Source: Xanthostigma xanthostigma (lineage: Eukaryota; Arthropoda; Insecta; Raphidioptera; Raphidiidae). From it: a stretch of DNA of 64,000 bases. Of the stretch, positions 9,841 through 21,113 are shown piece by piece (positions within the stretch are counted from its first letter, which is position 1; every line of letters begins with the position of its first letter). The notes under the pieces were generated by a model that saw only the letters and a list, made by a program, of their open reading frames with translations, did no database searches and had not been told where the DNA came from. The position numbers and the translations under genes were made by a program. The stretch is from contig OY754468.1 of NCBI GenBank assembly GCA_963575645.1, positions 13,454,001 to 13,518,000 of the forward strand, read 5' to 3'.

Positions 9841-11453
9841 AACTTTCTACTATGCATCTCTCTACTATCATACAAAATCATACGCACGTTGCACGTTTGT
9901 TTAAAAAAAAACAAAAATAATAATAATAATAACTTAGCTATCTTCATACTAGTGAATAATATTATTATAAAATATTGATGTTGATTTCATGTGTTTAATC
10001 TGTTGTTAAATTTATATTAATTAAATAGTTATAAATTTTATCGATGTCCAAGTTTATTTATGTTGTGAATATTTAGTGAATTATTCAGCTGCTTTGGAAA
10101 AATATAATTCTAATATTTGTGCGCTTTTAAAAAATTGCTTTGAAAATAATAACAGACCAAATATTTAAACATTTTTGATATTCAAAGAGTTTTGACAAAA
10201 CATCTTCCAGTGGATTAAAGTGATTTCGTATTAAACCTTTTAAATATAAATGTGGTAACGAAACGAAACTAACAATCTGGAACATTTATTCTTAATCTTT
10301 AGACGGTTTTGATATTTGTAGTTTTTTATACAAAATAAGCATCAAACAATATAATTGTGAATTTTATAATATAGCCTAGAATATAAATAAACACATTAGA
10401 TAATAGTAAAAAAATAATAATAACCTGTACAACAACAATAATTGGATTCTTTGTCTATATTTAGACACTTTTGATATCAGTAGTGTTTTTTACAAACAAT
10501 AAAAGCATCAAGTAAATTAAGAGTGAATTTTATATTATAACCTTTTAAATAAAAATTATAAATACATAAATTTAAGCAATTTTATAACATTTTTGACACA
10601 GCAGGTTAATCTTATTGATAATAGTGTTTTGGAAGCATTTTTTGAACAATAAAATTTTAGTGAAATTTGAACAGATTAGTAAATGTTTTAGCAGTCCGTT
10701 ATATGATAATACGATAATAAATAATTGAATAGGCAATTAATATATAATCGTCATTATAAGAAACTAACTTAAATTTTATATCATAGATAATTAGTAAAAA
10801 ATATAGTGTAAACAGTGTGTGTAGACAATAATAAGTATGAAACTATAACATTGTGTTGATTGTTTTGGTGTTCGGGTTAAATTATATACTTTGTATAGAT
10901 TTTCTGTCGGCATTTGCAAAGGTCTGTTTGACTATATACATTTTATTCCCGCTGCATGTCAGTGAAAATGGAAAACAGAATATAATACTGCCTATATTAT
11001 GTATACTCTATATATAAATGTGAACCTGGAAAATTTATACGGATATAAATTAAATAAATTTATTAATTGTGATTGATTGACTGACAAATTTCCATTTGGC
11101 TAGAAAAAAGCGCTGTATTTATTACGGTAATTAAATCTCATTTATTATTGTTGTATGATATGTATATTTGGTATGTATTTTAATGTATATGCCGTGGTCC
11201 TTTGGTGTAACTGGACTTTTCATGAAAAGTTTAGACAAATCACGTAACGCCTGGGAAAACGCAAACAAAATGTGTAATTTCATCAAGAGATCAACGTGTC
11301 TAAAAGAGTTCATTCACTTTTACCAATTCGCAAGGTGTTTCAGACAAGCGCTGCCATACAGCGAGTTTCTTAAGTAGGCACGTTTAGAATACTGACATGA
11401 CCCTTAATATGTGTTATTCAAATCTTTTTGGTTTCATTGATATTTCTACCTTT
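9841..11453. other. No gene; very AT-rich DNA
   Basis: Long AT-rich stretch with ATA/TAA microvariants. I see no ORF, RNA gene or repeat border. Confidence 0.6.
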
Positions 11454-11566
11454 TTCGTCTACAACTGCGGTAAACATTATCAAAGGCGGTGTGGCAGCGG
11501 GAGAAGTATCCTTCTGGGCGACTCACAGGTAAGCCTTTGATAATATCTTCCGCAGTTGTAGACGAA
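11454..11566. mobile_element. Small inverted-repeat MITE
   Basis: The left end TTCGTCTACAACTGCGG and then TAAACATTATCAAAGGC is repeated inverted at the right (GCCTTTGATAATATCTTCCG, then CAGTTGTAGACGAA). About 33-bp arms surround a roughly 45-bp GC-richer core. No clear target duplication, so no superfamily is assigned. Confidence 0.6.
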
Positions 11567-12295
11567 ATGTGAGGTTGAAATACCAACGGAGCACAGCCTA
11601 CATGCCCGGAAAACAAGAAAGTTTAGCGCAAACATTTTTTAAAAAGATGTTTTTGGTTTTAGTCAAGGAATTCAAAAAATTCAATCGTACAAAGCCCTCA
11701 TACGTATGCCACTGGTGAATTGAAAAGTAATTCATGCAACAAGAAAAAATATCCTTGACGCCGCATGTGCATACCTCAAATTCTAAATTAATATCCCAAC
11801 GAGTATTCAAAATTTACATAATTTATTATTTTTTTCTCAACTTGAAAACACTTAAACGACGTACTTGAAGTCATAGTATGTTGAGAGAGAAACGCTTTGA
11901 AATAAATTGAAATTCGCTAGCATACTTCTTTGCTAGCGAATTTTCTACATATACACAGGAAACGTTCTGTATAGAGTTAATTGTAGTTAGGTAGATTTAA
12001 AGCTGTGAATTTAAATATTGCAATACTATAATATTATTGAATTAACGCAAATATCTCTATTTTTACCCGACTGCGGCGAAGTCAAAAGGAAGGGTTATGA
12101 GTTTAGCAGTCTATTTATGTTTGTATTTAGATGTGTTCCACCGTAACGCCTAACCAATTCATTCGATTTTGATAAATAAGGTGTCAATCGATTCGTTATT
12201 ACGGCCCGGGTAACATAGGCTACATATATTTTTGGTTTTGGTCCCAGAGGAGAGCAAATTGAAAACAAATAAAAAATAAGTTCAATAAAAAATAA
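11567..12295. other. No gene; one short hairpin
   Basis: A short hairpin at 11923-11945 (TTCGCTAGC...GCTAGCGAA). Otherwise AT-rich without coding signs. Confidence 0.5.
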
Positions 12296-12564
12296 GTTCA
12301 AAAACTAAAACCCGACTACTGATTAGTATGAAACAAGAAAATATTCTCATCTAAGGATAGCCGTGCTCGTATGCCATCCCATATATAGATAAGACACCCC
12401 TCTAGATGTATAGCGTGATGCACTTTGCCCTAGAGCTTATGATCGCTTACTACTGTTAAAATGTAATATTTTGTTAGGGTAGGTGGCACACGACCACGGC
12501 TATCCTCAGATGAGAATATTTTCTTGTTTCATACTTTTCAGTAGTCGGGTTTTAGTTTTTGAAC
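12296..12564. mobile_element. Foldback MITE with about 75-bp arms
   Basis: Left arm GTTCAAAAACTAAAACCCGA...GGATAGCCGTG (12296-12370) and its inverted copy CACGGCTATCC...TCGGGTTTTAGTTTTTGAAC (12490-12564). The core holds a short unique segment. Borders are inferred from arm symmetry. Confidence 0.7.
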
Positions 12565-13370
12565 TTTTAACTAAAATATTCGAACAGTACCTAAACGTTA
12601 AATGTTCATATGGTACTATGTACAGAGTTTTTACTGAGACTCCATACGTTAATGAATTTTGTAAAGTATCTAGAAATGTTGGCCTCTTCAAGAAATATAA
12701 ATGAACTACACAGTGTGCCATCGTTTCAAGAACAGTTATGGACTGTTCATGAAACGTATAGTTTCACCAGATATTTTTAACAGAATTATGCGTGGTTATT
12801 GGTCATACTATATAGAACCTACTGCTGTCATCTTATAACTCATTGTAAATACGAATACAATTTTTATAGATTCCAGATGCTCATAATCTTTCCTAAATTT
12901 TTGAGAAAAAAAAACGTATTTCAACGTGTCCAAGATATAGAAGTAGGAAACCCTTTGTATTTTGCACGATATATTTAGTTAAACAAACATATTTAATTTT
13001 TAACAGGGTACCTAATAATAATTTGTAACTATATAATATTTTTTTCACGATCCCGTGAAAACTCAACTAGCTTAAGCCAGTAAATCATTAAACAAAAGGA
13101 AAACATTGCCCCTTCTTTAAAAAATATATTAGCAGGATCCCCTAATAAAATATAGGTGCTTTTCGTGTGTGTATAGTGGTTGTAAAATTACTATTTTTGG
13201 CACCAGTGAGTAAAGTAAAAGAAAGTAATGCGATTTTACTTATCCAATAGTTATATCTGTGTCAGTTGCCATTTAAATTCATATAAGGAACAGAGAAGCG
13301 ATGTAAGTTTTGTCTTTGTAAACAATCCAAATTTCCAATATATCCGAGCTGTCAGATAAATAAATATATA
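12565..13370. other. No gene; AT-rich DNA
   Basis: No open frame with recognisable motif, RNA or repeat border. Confidence 0.5.
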
Positions 13371-14332
13371 TATGCTAGGAACGTATCTTTTGACACGCGA
13401 TTTTTGCGTCCTCTCGTGTTTTTTTTTTAATTCTGGTTCAGTCAAAACCTTAGTGTCATATGTAATACGTGCATTTTAATAAGGATTAATTGTTGAATAA
13501 AATGGGTAAAAAGCTATCAAATCGAAAGTGTTGATTGTAAAGATGCACCAACTAAAATTCCAGAATTACAATTCCACCGTTTTTCTGGATTTTCTTATGA
13601 ATTAGAGAGGAAAAAAATTGACTGCAGCAGTACGTCGTGAAAGGTAATTAAATTTTATTTTACGTCTGTTATCATTATTAAATACATGAAAAATATCATG
13701 ATATTTATTTTGTTAACAAAAATATGATTTAGAAAATTTTGAAATAAAAAATGTATAATATCTTTTATGTACTTAGTTTTTTTACTGACGTAAATACTGC
13801 GTAAATATTTTTTTATGGTTAAGAATAAAGCTGGTTTCCATGTGTTTGTAAGTTTTGAGTGAACCAGATTAAAAAAAAAACAAACACGAGATGCCGCAAA
13901 GATCGCATGTCAAAGATACTTTTCCTTGCGTATACGTTTTTTATTTCAAAATTTTTTTAAAACTTATTTTGTTAACAAAATAACAATTATGATATTTTTC
14001 ATGTATTTAATAATGATTACAGACGTAAAATATTTTTTTTTACCCTTTACGACGTAGTACTGCTGCAGTCCATTTTTTTCCTCTCTAATTCATAAGAAAA
14101 TCCAGGAAAACGGTGGAATAATTGTAATTCTGCATTTTAAGTTGGTGTATATTTACAATCAACAACACAGCACTTCCGATTTGATAGGATTTTACCCATT
14201 TTATTCACCAATTAATCCTTATTAAAATGCACGTATAACATATGACACTAAGGTTCTGACTGAACCAGAATTTAAAAAAAAAAACACGAGGGGGTGCAAG
14301 GTTGCGTGTCAAAAGATACTTTCCTAGCGTAT
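13371..14332. mobile_element. Long foldback element, about 0.96 kb
   Basis: The ends ATGCTAGGAACGTATCTTTT and, inverted, AAAAGATACTTTCCTAGCGT open arms of about 350 bp: blocks at 13390-13450, 13470-13570 and 13580-13720 reappear inverted at 13975-14335. A third partial end (GATCGCATGTCAAAGATAC) sits at 13890-13942, so the core holds part of another copy. A peptide in the arm (ELQFHRFSG) is faintly THAP-like but too short to call. Confidence 0.75.
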
Positions 14333-14635
14333 GAAGTGTAATTTTAGAGCACATACATATACAATACGCGGCCGCTTCATTTTTTAGGATTCTGTCTGTC
14401 ACAATCTCCTAGCTCCTGGTTAAAATTATTAAATTGACATTATAATGCTATTCACGTTTATGGTTCAAATTGATGGATTACACTTGGTATTTTAACATTT
14501 TGAGAAAGGTGCGGCGTCATGTTTGATTTCCAAAATTATTCCTGCATAAAACCGGGTAGACAGGTATTTTTGAATTAGTACATATTTTGCAGTTATAGGG
14601 TTTTCTATAATAAATATCATAATACAACAACTTAA
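14333..14635. other. No gene seen
   Basis: AT-rich. Small open frames on the minus strand have no recognisable motif. Confidence 0.45.
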
Positions 14636-14810
14636 TTTTTGACGTGATAACGTCTTACAAATTGATGAAACACCGGCTGCAGGCACGAAAAAGTGTAACG
14701 TTCCGAAAAGTGTAACTCATAAAAGTATGCAATTTTTCATCAATGTTTCTTTATGACGTTATCACGTAAAACTATCGTCCGTAAACCGACTTTACAGACA
14801 ACCAATTTTT
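14636..14810. repeat. Palindromic GACGTGATAACGTC repeat
   Basis: Begins TTGACGTGATAACGTC and ends GACGTTATCACGTAAAACT followed by ATCGTCCGTAAACCGACTTT. The same blocks are at 50288-50360 and 50930-50990 inside the TTAA-flanked element, so this is a dispersed family. The ends are inverted relative to one another; superfamily unknown. Confidence 0.65.
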
Positions 14811-15884
14811 TTTTATTAAAAATAGCTGTGCCAAGAAAGTGAACTTGCAACCAAATTTTCTTTGTTAATACATTATATTATCAACTTCCAAATATCATTA
14901 GGTAGATCTTAAACCATTAAAGGTGTTGTAAATTTTCAAATAATGACAAGGAGAAATATGTATTTATTTTTCCATTATTGTTGTTGTCGCATCCGAGCAG
15001 AGCACAGCAAGACTGTAATACGGTGAAGCCGAAGGCTCTACTGCTGTTGTCGTTGCCGTGTTTCATCTCAATCGCGTGTGAAGCCGCGGGTAGTGGCTAG
15101 TATAACATTTTGGAAAAAAAATGATCAAAATCGGAACTGTTCTTGAGGATTTTGAAGTAAAAAACTTTAATTTATTCGACCAATAATAGGATTAACAAAC
15201 CATTTGATTGTAAACAGAAATGTGTAGATGCTTTTTCGTCAACTTTTCAATTATTAATACAATTTTTATTAAATTTAAATGTGAGGATATTTTGAATGAC
15301 GTTTTATAGCGATGTTGTGTACAGACATTTTAATAAAATTATATGGCTTTTGAGACCCCACTAAATCATACTGTATTTATAATTGTAAAAAGCAAGCAGG
15401 GGGTGTGAATGCCAGTCAGTGTCACCCCCTTCCAATGCACCCAACATCATGCATGTCACTTGTCAGGCACATGTCCTGTCATATTTCACCCTAAAACAAT
15501 TAAAACGTTGAGCTGATGGATATCTGATACTTTAAAGTTGCTTCGCAACAACCTGGAAATCACTCTATAAAATACGATACGGCCAGCTTAGGTTGTATTC
15601 TAGACCAGAGTTTCCTAAACTGAGGTCTTCGAGACCTCAGGAATTTTGCGAACTCAGTTCTGGTGTAAGTGGCAAACCTGCACACAGGGCCGTAACTGGA
15701 ACTTTGGTGACCCCGGGGCAAGAAGTAAAATTGGGGCCTTCTACGTCGTATTTAAAAAGTGCTTAAAATGCGTTTACTTAATTATTATTATGTTCAAAAT
15801 TATGACATAAGATTGTCATTCGTTTTTGGCATTGCTTCGTCGTCGTGGTTGTTTGATTTATATTCGTGATGGAACTATTAAACA
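14811..15884. other. No gene; RTE-like tail at 15050-15105
   Basis: 15061-15105 (CTCAATCGCGTGTGAAGCCG followed by CGGGTAGTGGCTAGTATA) has the wording of an RTE LINE 3' end. The rest shows no gene. Confidence 0.45.
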
Positions 15885-15990
15885 TAATCGAATGATAGAT
15901 ACCAAGCGGGGTGTCGTAGCGGTGAGAGCACTAGACTCGCATTCGGGAGGTACCGAGTTCGAATCCCGGCGAGGGCAGATGTGACTAGGA

Positions 15991-16192
15991 ATTTTTGTGA
16001 AAAATAAGTCTAATAATTTAGAGTGATGATGTTCCTGTTTAAATGTTGGAAAATTAAAGGATGAATCCTGGTGGCATAGGATCGATGAACTAAGCAAATG
16101 CTGACGGTTTTTTTTTTATTACAAAAAGAAACCTTCAGTATTTGCTTAGTTCATCGATCCTATGCCACCAGGATTCATCCTTTAATCTTCCA
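15991..16192. mobile_element. 202-bp insertion with inverted repeat inside SINE copy 1
   Basis: Flanked by the 7-bp duplication ACTAGGA (15984-15990 and 16193-16199) and absent from SINE copies 2 and 3. Holds an almost perfect inverted repeat (AAAGGATGAATCCTGGTGGC, then ATAGGATCGATGAACTAAGC, mirrored before 16192) that touches only the right border, so it is either a one-sided foldback or a rearranged MITE. Confidence 0.7.
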
Positions 16193-16495
16193 ACTAGGAC
16201 TTTTTCCTACTGCCTCTCGCCGAGAAACGGTAATTCCTGTACCGGCCAACTTGTTGAGGTTTTCCATGGTTTCCCTCAATAATTCCAGATAAATATCGAG
16301 ATGGTTCCTTATTCAAGACCATGGCCGATTACCTGTTAAACTCCTATGCTCAAAATTTGCCTGCCTTATCCTAATGTCCTAAAATTCCTTCATTCGCCCA
16401 TTGCTATTAATTAAGTTAAAAATTGTAGAAAATGACGGGGAATAGTAATGGTGCGAATGCGTTATGACATAAAGTCGAGAAACGGGCATTAAACG

Positions 16496-16496
<1 letters not shown>

Positions 16497-16557
<61 letters not shown>
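16497..16557 (+). repeat. (ATT)n microsatellite, left part of SINE tail
   Basis: About 20 ATT units. It is the tail of SINE copy 1, interrupted by the LINE that follows; the remainder lies at 17246-17327. Confidence 0.95.
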
Positions 16558-16558
<1 letters not shown>

Positions 16559-17241
16559 GTGAAGGATAAATTCCTTAAAGAATTTTGCATCCACAAGCCC
16601 CCTAAACTTCGGGTTCGTCACCGTCACACAAGGGATACTTGCGGAGCAAGTTGAAACCATAACCGCGTCTCAAACCATGAAATGGGCGATTACAGTGAGT
16701 TTGGGTCGTGCGCACGGAGTACACGGAGCGACCCAATAAGCACAGCCTTCTGCATGCGGCAGACTAGTGATTCAGCATTGCGCTGACATGCCGGAATAGC
16801 TTTCATACTTGCCAACAGTGACGATTTGGCTCCTCCAAGGACACCAATTATAAGGACAATTAATTTGACAGAATACTCTGGGTACTGCTTCCTGAGCTCA
16901 AAAAGTAGGTCTTGATATTTTGTCCGTTTGTCAGTCTCCTTCGCGGCTATGTTCGTTTCAGCAGGAGCTGAGAACTCGATGACATACATAGATCGCGCAG
17001 ATTTATCAAGGAGAACTATATCAGGCTTTGTAGCTGAAAGTTGCCTGGTAGTACTGAATGAATAGTTCCAGAAAATTTTACATGATTCATTCTCTACAAC
17101 GGACTCAATATCTCCAGGAACATAAGGCAGAACGGGAGTTTTATCAATACCGTAATGATGCCTTAGGTGATAGTATAAGACTCTTAGAGCAGCATTGTGG
17201 CGATGGATGTAGGCACAGCTTGCATATATTATTATTGCATA

Positions 17242-17245
<4 letters not shown>
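16558..17245 (-). mobile_element. 5'-truncated Dong/R4-like LINE inserted in a (TTA)n tract
   Basis: Minus-strand LINE remnant: C-terminal coding region (next entry) plus a roughly 130-base 3' UTR ending at the (ATA)n border. Both flanks are (TTA)n. Dong of Bombyx, an R4-clade LINE with a restriction-like endonuclease, is known to insert into TAA repeats, so target and protein type agree. The 5' side is cut off before the reverse transcriptase, the usual outcome of incomplete target-primed reverse transcription. Confidence 0.8.
16690..17220 (-). pseudogene. C-terminal restriction-like endonuclease domain of an R4/Dong-type LINE protein
   Basis: About 177 codons ending at a TAA (16690-16692). 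From the N-side: CAYIHRHNAALRVLYYHL, the RHN motif next to the CCHC finger of R2/R4 proteins (the first cysteines are gone); then the PD-(D/E)xK nuclease core KPDIVLLDK followed by YVIEFSAP, with P-D and E spaced as in this endonuclease class; then KYQDLLFELRKQYP and a C-terminal MQKAVLIGSLRVLR helix. The domain nicks target DNA for reverse transcription. Reverse transcriptase and the N-terminal fingers are missing. Isoleucine repeats reading into it from the right are translated microsatellite and not protein. Confidence 0.85.

Positions 17246-17327
<82 letters not shown>
17246..17327 (+). repeat. (ATT)n microsatellite, right part of SINE tail
   Basis: About 27 ATT units ending exactly at the SINE target duplication. 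Together with 16497-16557 this makes one long tail split by the LINE. Confidence 0.95.
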
Positions 17328-17343
17328 TAATCGAATGATAGAT

Positions 17344-18328
17344 CGTTAAGGTAGATAAATTCTTCGGCGAACCATGAATAAGTCTACACAAAAAAAAATC
17401 GGAAAAATATACGAGTTTGGTAGGCTAGTTCCTAGTGAGAACAGGCGTATTTGGTATACTAGCCTAACATACAATTCTAGAGGTAGTTTGTGGAAGGGAT
17501 ACAAAAAGTAAAAAACGAGTGTGAACACATTCGAACCCCTAAAAAGTAGGCAACGAAAAGGAATCCCTTTGGGTCTTCTTTTTTGTCGGGGCCCCGGGGT
17601 ACCGCCTCGCTTGCCCCATTGTCGTACGTCCCTGCGTGAACAGTTCTACCCGCGAAATCCGAACTGTACGGGCGTCGTCTGCCAAACAGTGTTTCTATAA
17701 TTGACGTTTTGGAACGCAAGTTTGTAAGTGGGCAAAGTTAAACATTTCGACCGGCGACGGACGGATTGTATGGACGCCGCCTGGCAGGTAATAATATGTT
17801 GTTTATACAACACACTACACAAGTGAAACTTACGTAAAATATAAATCTCAAATGTTATAAATTGACATATTTTACAGATTAATATATGTTTGGTTTTTCG
17901 ATGCCACAGTTGCAGTTTTTCGTCAGATGAATTTAATTCAGTCTACTGTGCGTAAAGAAGTTTCACTGTAAAAAATGTATTAAAAAATTACTCTTAATTT
18001 ATGATAATGGGGTTTCGCGACAATTTTAATAATCTCTTCGTAGGCGACTAAAGTTTAGGAAACGCTGTTATAGAGCAATTAACGGTCAGTTGAATAATGT
18101 TATTAAAAATATAATGGACATCAGTTTGAATAAATTGAATGATTAAACAACGTGTTTAATTTCAACTGCACATTTATGTGCATGAAGAGACATCATTAAG
18201 TAGAATTTAATGAACCAATTTAATTAACGTCTGTTCCAAAGTTACTTATGGAACCAAGTATCATAGAATTTATATTTTAGGAAAAAACCGGGTAGTGAAG
18301 CCCTCGCGAGTTTTTATTTGTGAGCATA
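17344..18328. other. No gene seen
   Basis: A GC-richer patch at 17580-17660 (CGGGGCCCCGGGGTACCGCC) has no recognisable coding content. The rest is AT-rich. Confidence 0.5.
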
Positions 18329-18341
18329 TTTACTTAAAATA

Positions 18342-18802
18342 ACAACAACAACAACAACAACAATAATAATAAAAATAATAATGCGTTAAACGTCGATTTC
18401 TCGACTTTATGTCATAACAGACGCCATTCGCACCATTACTATTTTTTTTTCTACCACACTTAACGTTATTTTCTACAATTTTTAAACTTCAAATTCATTA
18501 ATAGCAATGGGCGAATGAAGGAATTTTTAGGAAATTAGGATGAGGTAAGCAAATTTTGAGCATAGGAGTTTGACGGGTAATCGGCCATGGCCTTGAATAA
18601 GAAACTATCTTGATATTTATCTGGAATTGTTGAGGGAAACCAAGGTAAACCTAAACAAAATGGTCGGTACAGGAATTACCGTTTCTCGACTAGAGGCAAT
18701 GGGAAAAACTCCCAGCCACATCTGCCCACGTCGGGATTCGAACCCGGTACCTCCCGAATGCGAGTCTAGTGCTCTCACCGCTACGCCACCCCGCTCGGTA
18801 TC
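18342..18802 (-). mobile_element. tRNA-derived SINE copy 2, complete
   Basis: 461 bp in reverse orientation, bracketed by the exact 13-bp duplication TTTACTTAAAATA (18329-18341, 18803-18815). Head GATACCGAGCGGGGTGGCGT with box A and box B (GGGTTCGAATCCC); body as in copy 1; tail written on the plus strand as (AAC)n followed by (AAT)n. Being uninterrupted, it serves as the reference for the family. Confidence 0.92.
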
Positions 18803-18815
18803 TTTACTTAAAATA

Positions 18816-19785
18816 TAAACCCAGTACTGAAAATTTGCATAACGCCATTATTTTTCATTGTGAACAGCTTTTCTTAGTGACACTTCTGCGTACTATGAAC
18901 GGAAAAGATACTTTACCTGAAACGAAAAGAGGTTTTGCTCAACTGTAAAGGCCTACTTGATTTAAAAAAATCGAAAGTTAACTAAAAATAAGTTTCAGAC
19001 CAAGCAGGGCGGAGTCCCAAAATATGAAATTCCAATTCGAAAATTTTTGGTCAATCTCACCTAGTGTGAACTCAATCCGGGGCACACTGTATGTTATAGG
19101 TATAGATAATTTTAGGACACTTCTAAAAGTATATTTACACGCTATATAATGTACACGTTTATAAAACGCACTTTATTGTAAATAAAGGTGTATTTCTATA
19201 TATACTTCTTGCGCGGCAGTGGATGCCGAAAAGGCGGAAATGACCTTTTCACATTCAATGGTACCCTAGTTACGTGTTTCTGTCTGATAGCTGTTTATCT
19301 AATTTATTGTTCTTTAACATGTGAGATTTAACCAATACATGGAATTGCCCATGATAGGGGCATGTGAACCACTGGTCTAATACCCTAATATTTTTAGTCT
19401 CGTAAGTAAGATTGTAACGACTCTAACGTGGTACAGAAGTGTAAACAAAGTATCGAGAGAGACCAGTACGATGACATATTTTATTATTGACTGATTTTAC
19501 ATTATTTACAGACTTTAAAAAATGAGGTTAAATACAATTCAACGTTAAACTAGTTCTAAGTTAATTTCAAACGAAATCCATTCAAATTGCAGCTTTTTGA
19601 AAAGAGGAGATTCTGTTTTGTGAAACAGACCCATTTTTAGATCGATTCGAGTTTATAATTACTACTGAAATTGTAATTGAAAATCACGAACTGCTGTTGT
19701 CTGTTGGACTGTACGTATGTACGGATGTACGTACGTCCGAGCTCTACAGATGGCAATTTTGGTCGGATCGCCTTGGTTTATATTT
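18816..19785. other. No gene seen
   Basis: AT-rich. A repeated GTACGTATGTACGGATGTAC stretch near 19710. No coding or RNA signals. Confidence 0.5.
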
Positions 19786-20395
19786 TACTAGCGGTCTTGT
19801 CCGGTTTCACCCGGGTATAAAGGAACGAATGGGGAAGATAGGAACATGAGTACACACATTCATCTTAGTTTACCGAGATGAATGTTGTGTCCAAATTTCA
19901 TGATGATCGGAGTTACCGTTCAAAAGCTTTTGTCGATAAAAAGCAGTATTTATACTGTTTTAAACTAATATTTTTTTAATTAATTAAATAAAATTAAAAT
20001 AAATTTAAAAATAAGACGAAAGCAATGTAGAAAATAAAAAAAAAATAAAAATATTTTCGCCCAACGTGGGGCTCGAACCCACGACCCTGATATTGACAGT
20101 CGCATGCTCTACCGATTGAGCCATCCGACGTTGTGTGGCCACAATGCTAATATGAGTATATTTAGTTGGTGCATTTCACCTGAATAGAAGCTTATTTTTG
20201 AGATACATTTTGCAACATTTTTCATTAATGCTCCGCTCCTAATGGTCGTAGCGTGATATTGTATAGCCTATAGCCTTCCTCGATAAATGGGCTATCCAAC
20301 AAAAATTTTTTTTTCAATTTGAACCAGTAGTTTCTGAGATTAACGCGTTCAAACAAACAAACAAACTCTTGAGCTTTATATTATATTAGTATTAC
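19786..20395 (-). mobile_element. RTE-type LINE tail / SINE composite
   Basis: The minus strand begins near TATAATATAAAGCTCAAGAG and (TTTG)n, then AACGCGTTAATCTCAGAAAC, GGATAGCCCATTTATCGAGG and CGCTACGACCATTAGGAGCG. At the other end it closes with ACCCGGGTGAAACCGG and CGCTAGTA. These are wordings of a very common insect RTE-derived repeat. A tRNA-like head lies inside (next entry). No protein remains. Confidence 0.6.
20058..20130 (-). repeat. tRNA-like SINE head
   Basis: Minus strand CGTCGGATGGCTCAATCGGT, AGAGCATGCG..., GTGGGTTCGAGCCCCACG: good D-arm and perfect T-arm, but the anticodon stem has two mismatches and the acceptor stem is weak (6 of 7 with wobble). It sits inside an RTE-type repeat, so I take it for a tRNA-derived SINE head and not a working tRNA gene. 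The loop would read anticodon GTC. Confidence 0.7.
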
Positions 20396-20580
20396 TACAG
20401 ACCAGAACCCTATTGAAATTCACTGAAATATGTTCAGTAGTTTAATTTTTATAAACAGTTTTAATTTTTATTATTTTTGACAGCTAAGTAATAGTAAAAA
20501 AAAAAACAATATAACTATTATTGCAATAAATTATCGTAGAATAAGTGCTCTACTTCTACCACAATAAATGCAGCACAGAG

Positions 20581-20655
20581 TCAGGTGTGCCATGGTGCAG
20601 TGTTAAGGCCTTCGGCTAGTAGTGACCGGGTTCGATTTTCATTATACGGTGGAAA
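20581..20655 (+). repeat. Fragment of a second tRNA-derived SINE type
   Basis: GCCATGGTGCAGTGTTAAGG followed by CCTTCGGCTAGTAGTGACC and GGGTTCGATTTTC gives A-box- and B-box-like spacing. The body after it is not recognisable. Confidence 0.5.
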
Positions 20656-20824
20656 ACTTGCGGAATGTGCACTTTTGGTTTTGCCAACTATTTTTTGTTT
20701 GTTCGACGATATCTCCGCCAGTTGTAAACCTATTTATCGATTATTTTTCTATGTAATAGAGCATATTTTAAAAATGATCCTTCATAATATATATTATTTT
20801 ACTTAAATCGGTTGAGTAATGTTT

Positions 20825-20960
20825 TACCATTTCAACTTCATAGGTAAGGAATGGTATTAATTTAGGTCAAAATTTATATCTTACCGATTTTAGGATCCCT
20901 AAATTCCAAAAATATATTTTTGAAAAAAATCGGTGGATCTGTTAGTCTGTTTGTAGTTTG
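20825..20960 (-). repeat. ACCATTCC (DINE-like) family fragment
   Basis: Reverse copy of the family 3' end: TTTTACCATTTCAACTTC, GGAATGGTATTAATTTAGG, then CCAAAAATATATTTTTG and TCTGTTAGTCTGTTTG. Truncated beyond 20960. Confidence 0.65.
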
Positions 20961-21070
20961 CATTCCGGGAACCCGAGCTCGTACCAGTCAATTTGTGTAT
21001 GTTTGCTGGCAGATTCTCCAGTGCACACATAGACGCTGATGAACTCAGCTGTTGAGCGTTTATAATTTAC

Positions 21071-21072
21071 AA

Positions 21073-21111
<39 letters not shown>

Positions 21112-21113
21112 GT
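21071..21113. repeat. (TC)n microsatellite
   Basis: About 20 TC units with two interruptions. The flank GATGAACTCAGCTGTTGAGC also occurs near 47180, so the microsatellite sits in a dispersed repeat. Confidence 0.9.

Larger units (their letters stand above)
15901..17327 (+). mobile_element. tRNA-derived SINE copy 1, with two nested insertions
   Basis: The head ACCAAGCGGGGTGTCGTAGC...GAGTTCGAATCCC carries tRNA-like A and B boxes for RNA polymerase III. The body (CGAGAAACGGTAATTCCTGT, CCTTCATTCGCCCATTGCTA) and the (ATT)n tail follow. An exact 16-bp duplication TAATCGAATGATAGAT at 15885-15900 and 17328-17343 brackets head to tail, including everything inside it. The uninterrupted sister copy at 18342-18802 is 461 bp, so nearly 1 kb here is insertion plus tail. 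Such SINEs use LINE machinery in trans. Confidence 0.9.

Noticed and set aside
15905..15970. Functional tRNA gene at the start of the SINE
   Set aside because: The same head occurs with the same body in two other copies, each with its own target duplication.
16379..16660. Minus-strand ORF with poly-isoleucine
   Set aside because: Also microsatellite translation, spanning the LINE 3' UTR and SINE body.
17221..17391. N-terminal part of the 233-codon minus-strand ORF with a long isoleucine run
   Set aside because: It is translated (TTA)n microsatellite fused by chance to the LINE remnant.
20058..20130. Functional tRNA gene
   Set aside because: Anticodon and acceptor stems are mispaired and it lies in a dispersed repeat; called a SINE head.
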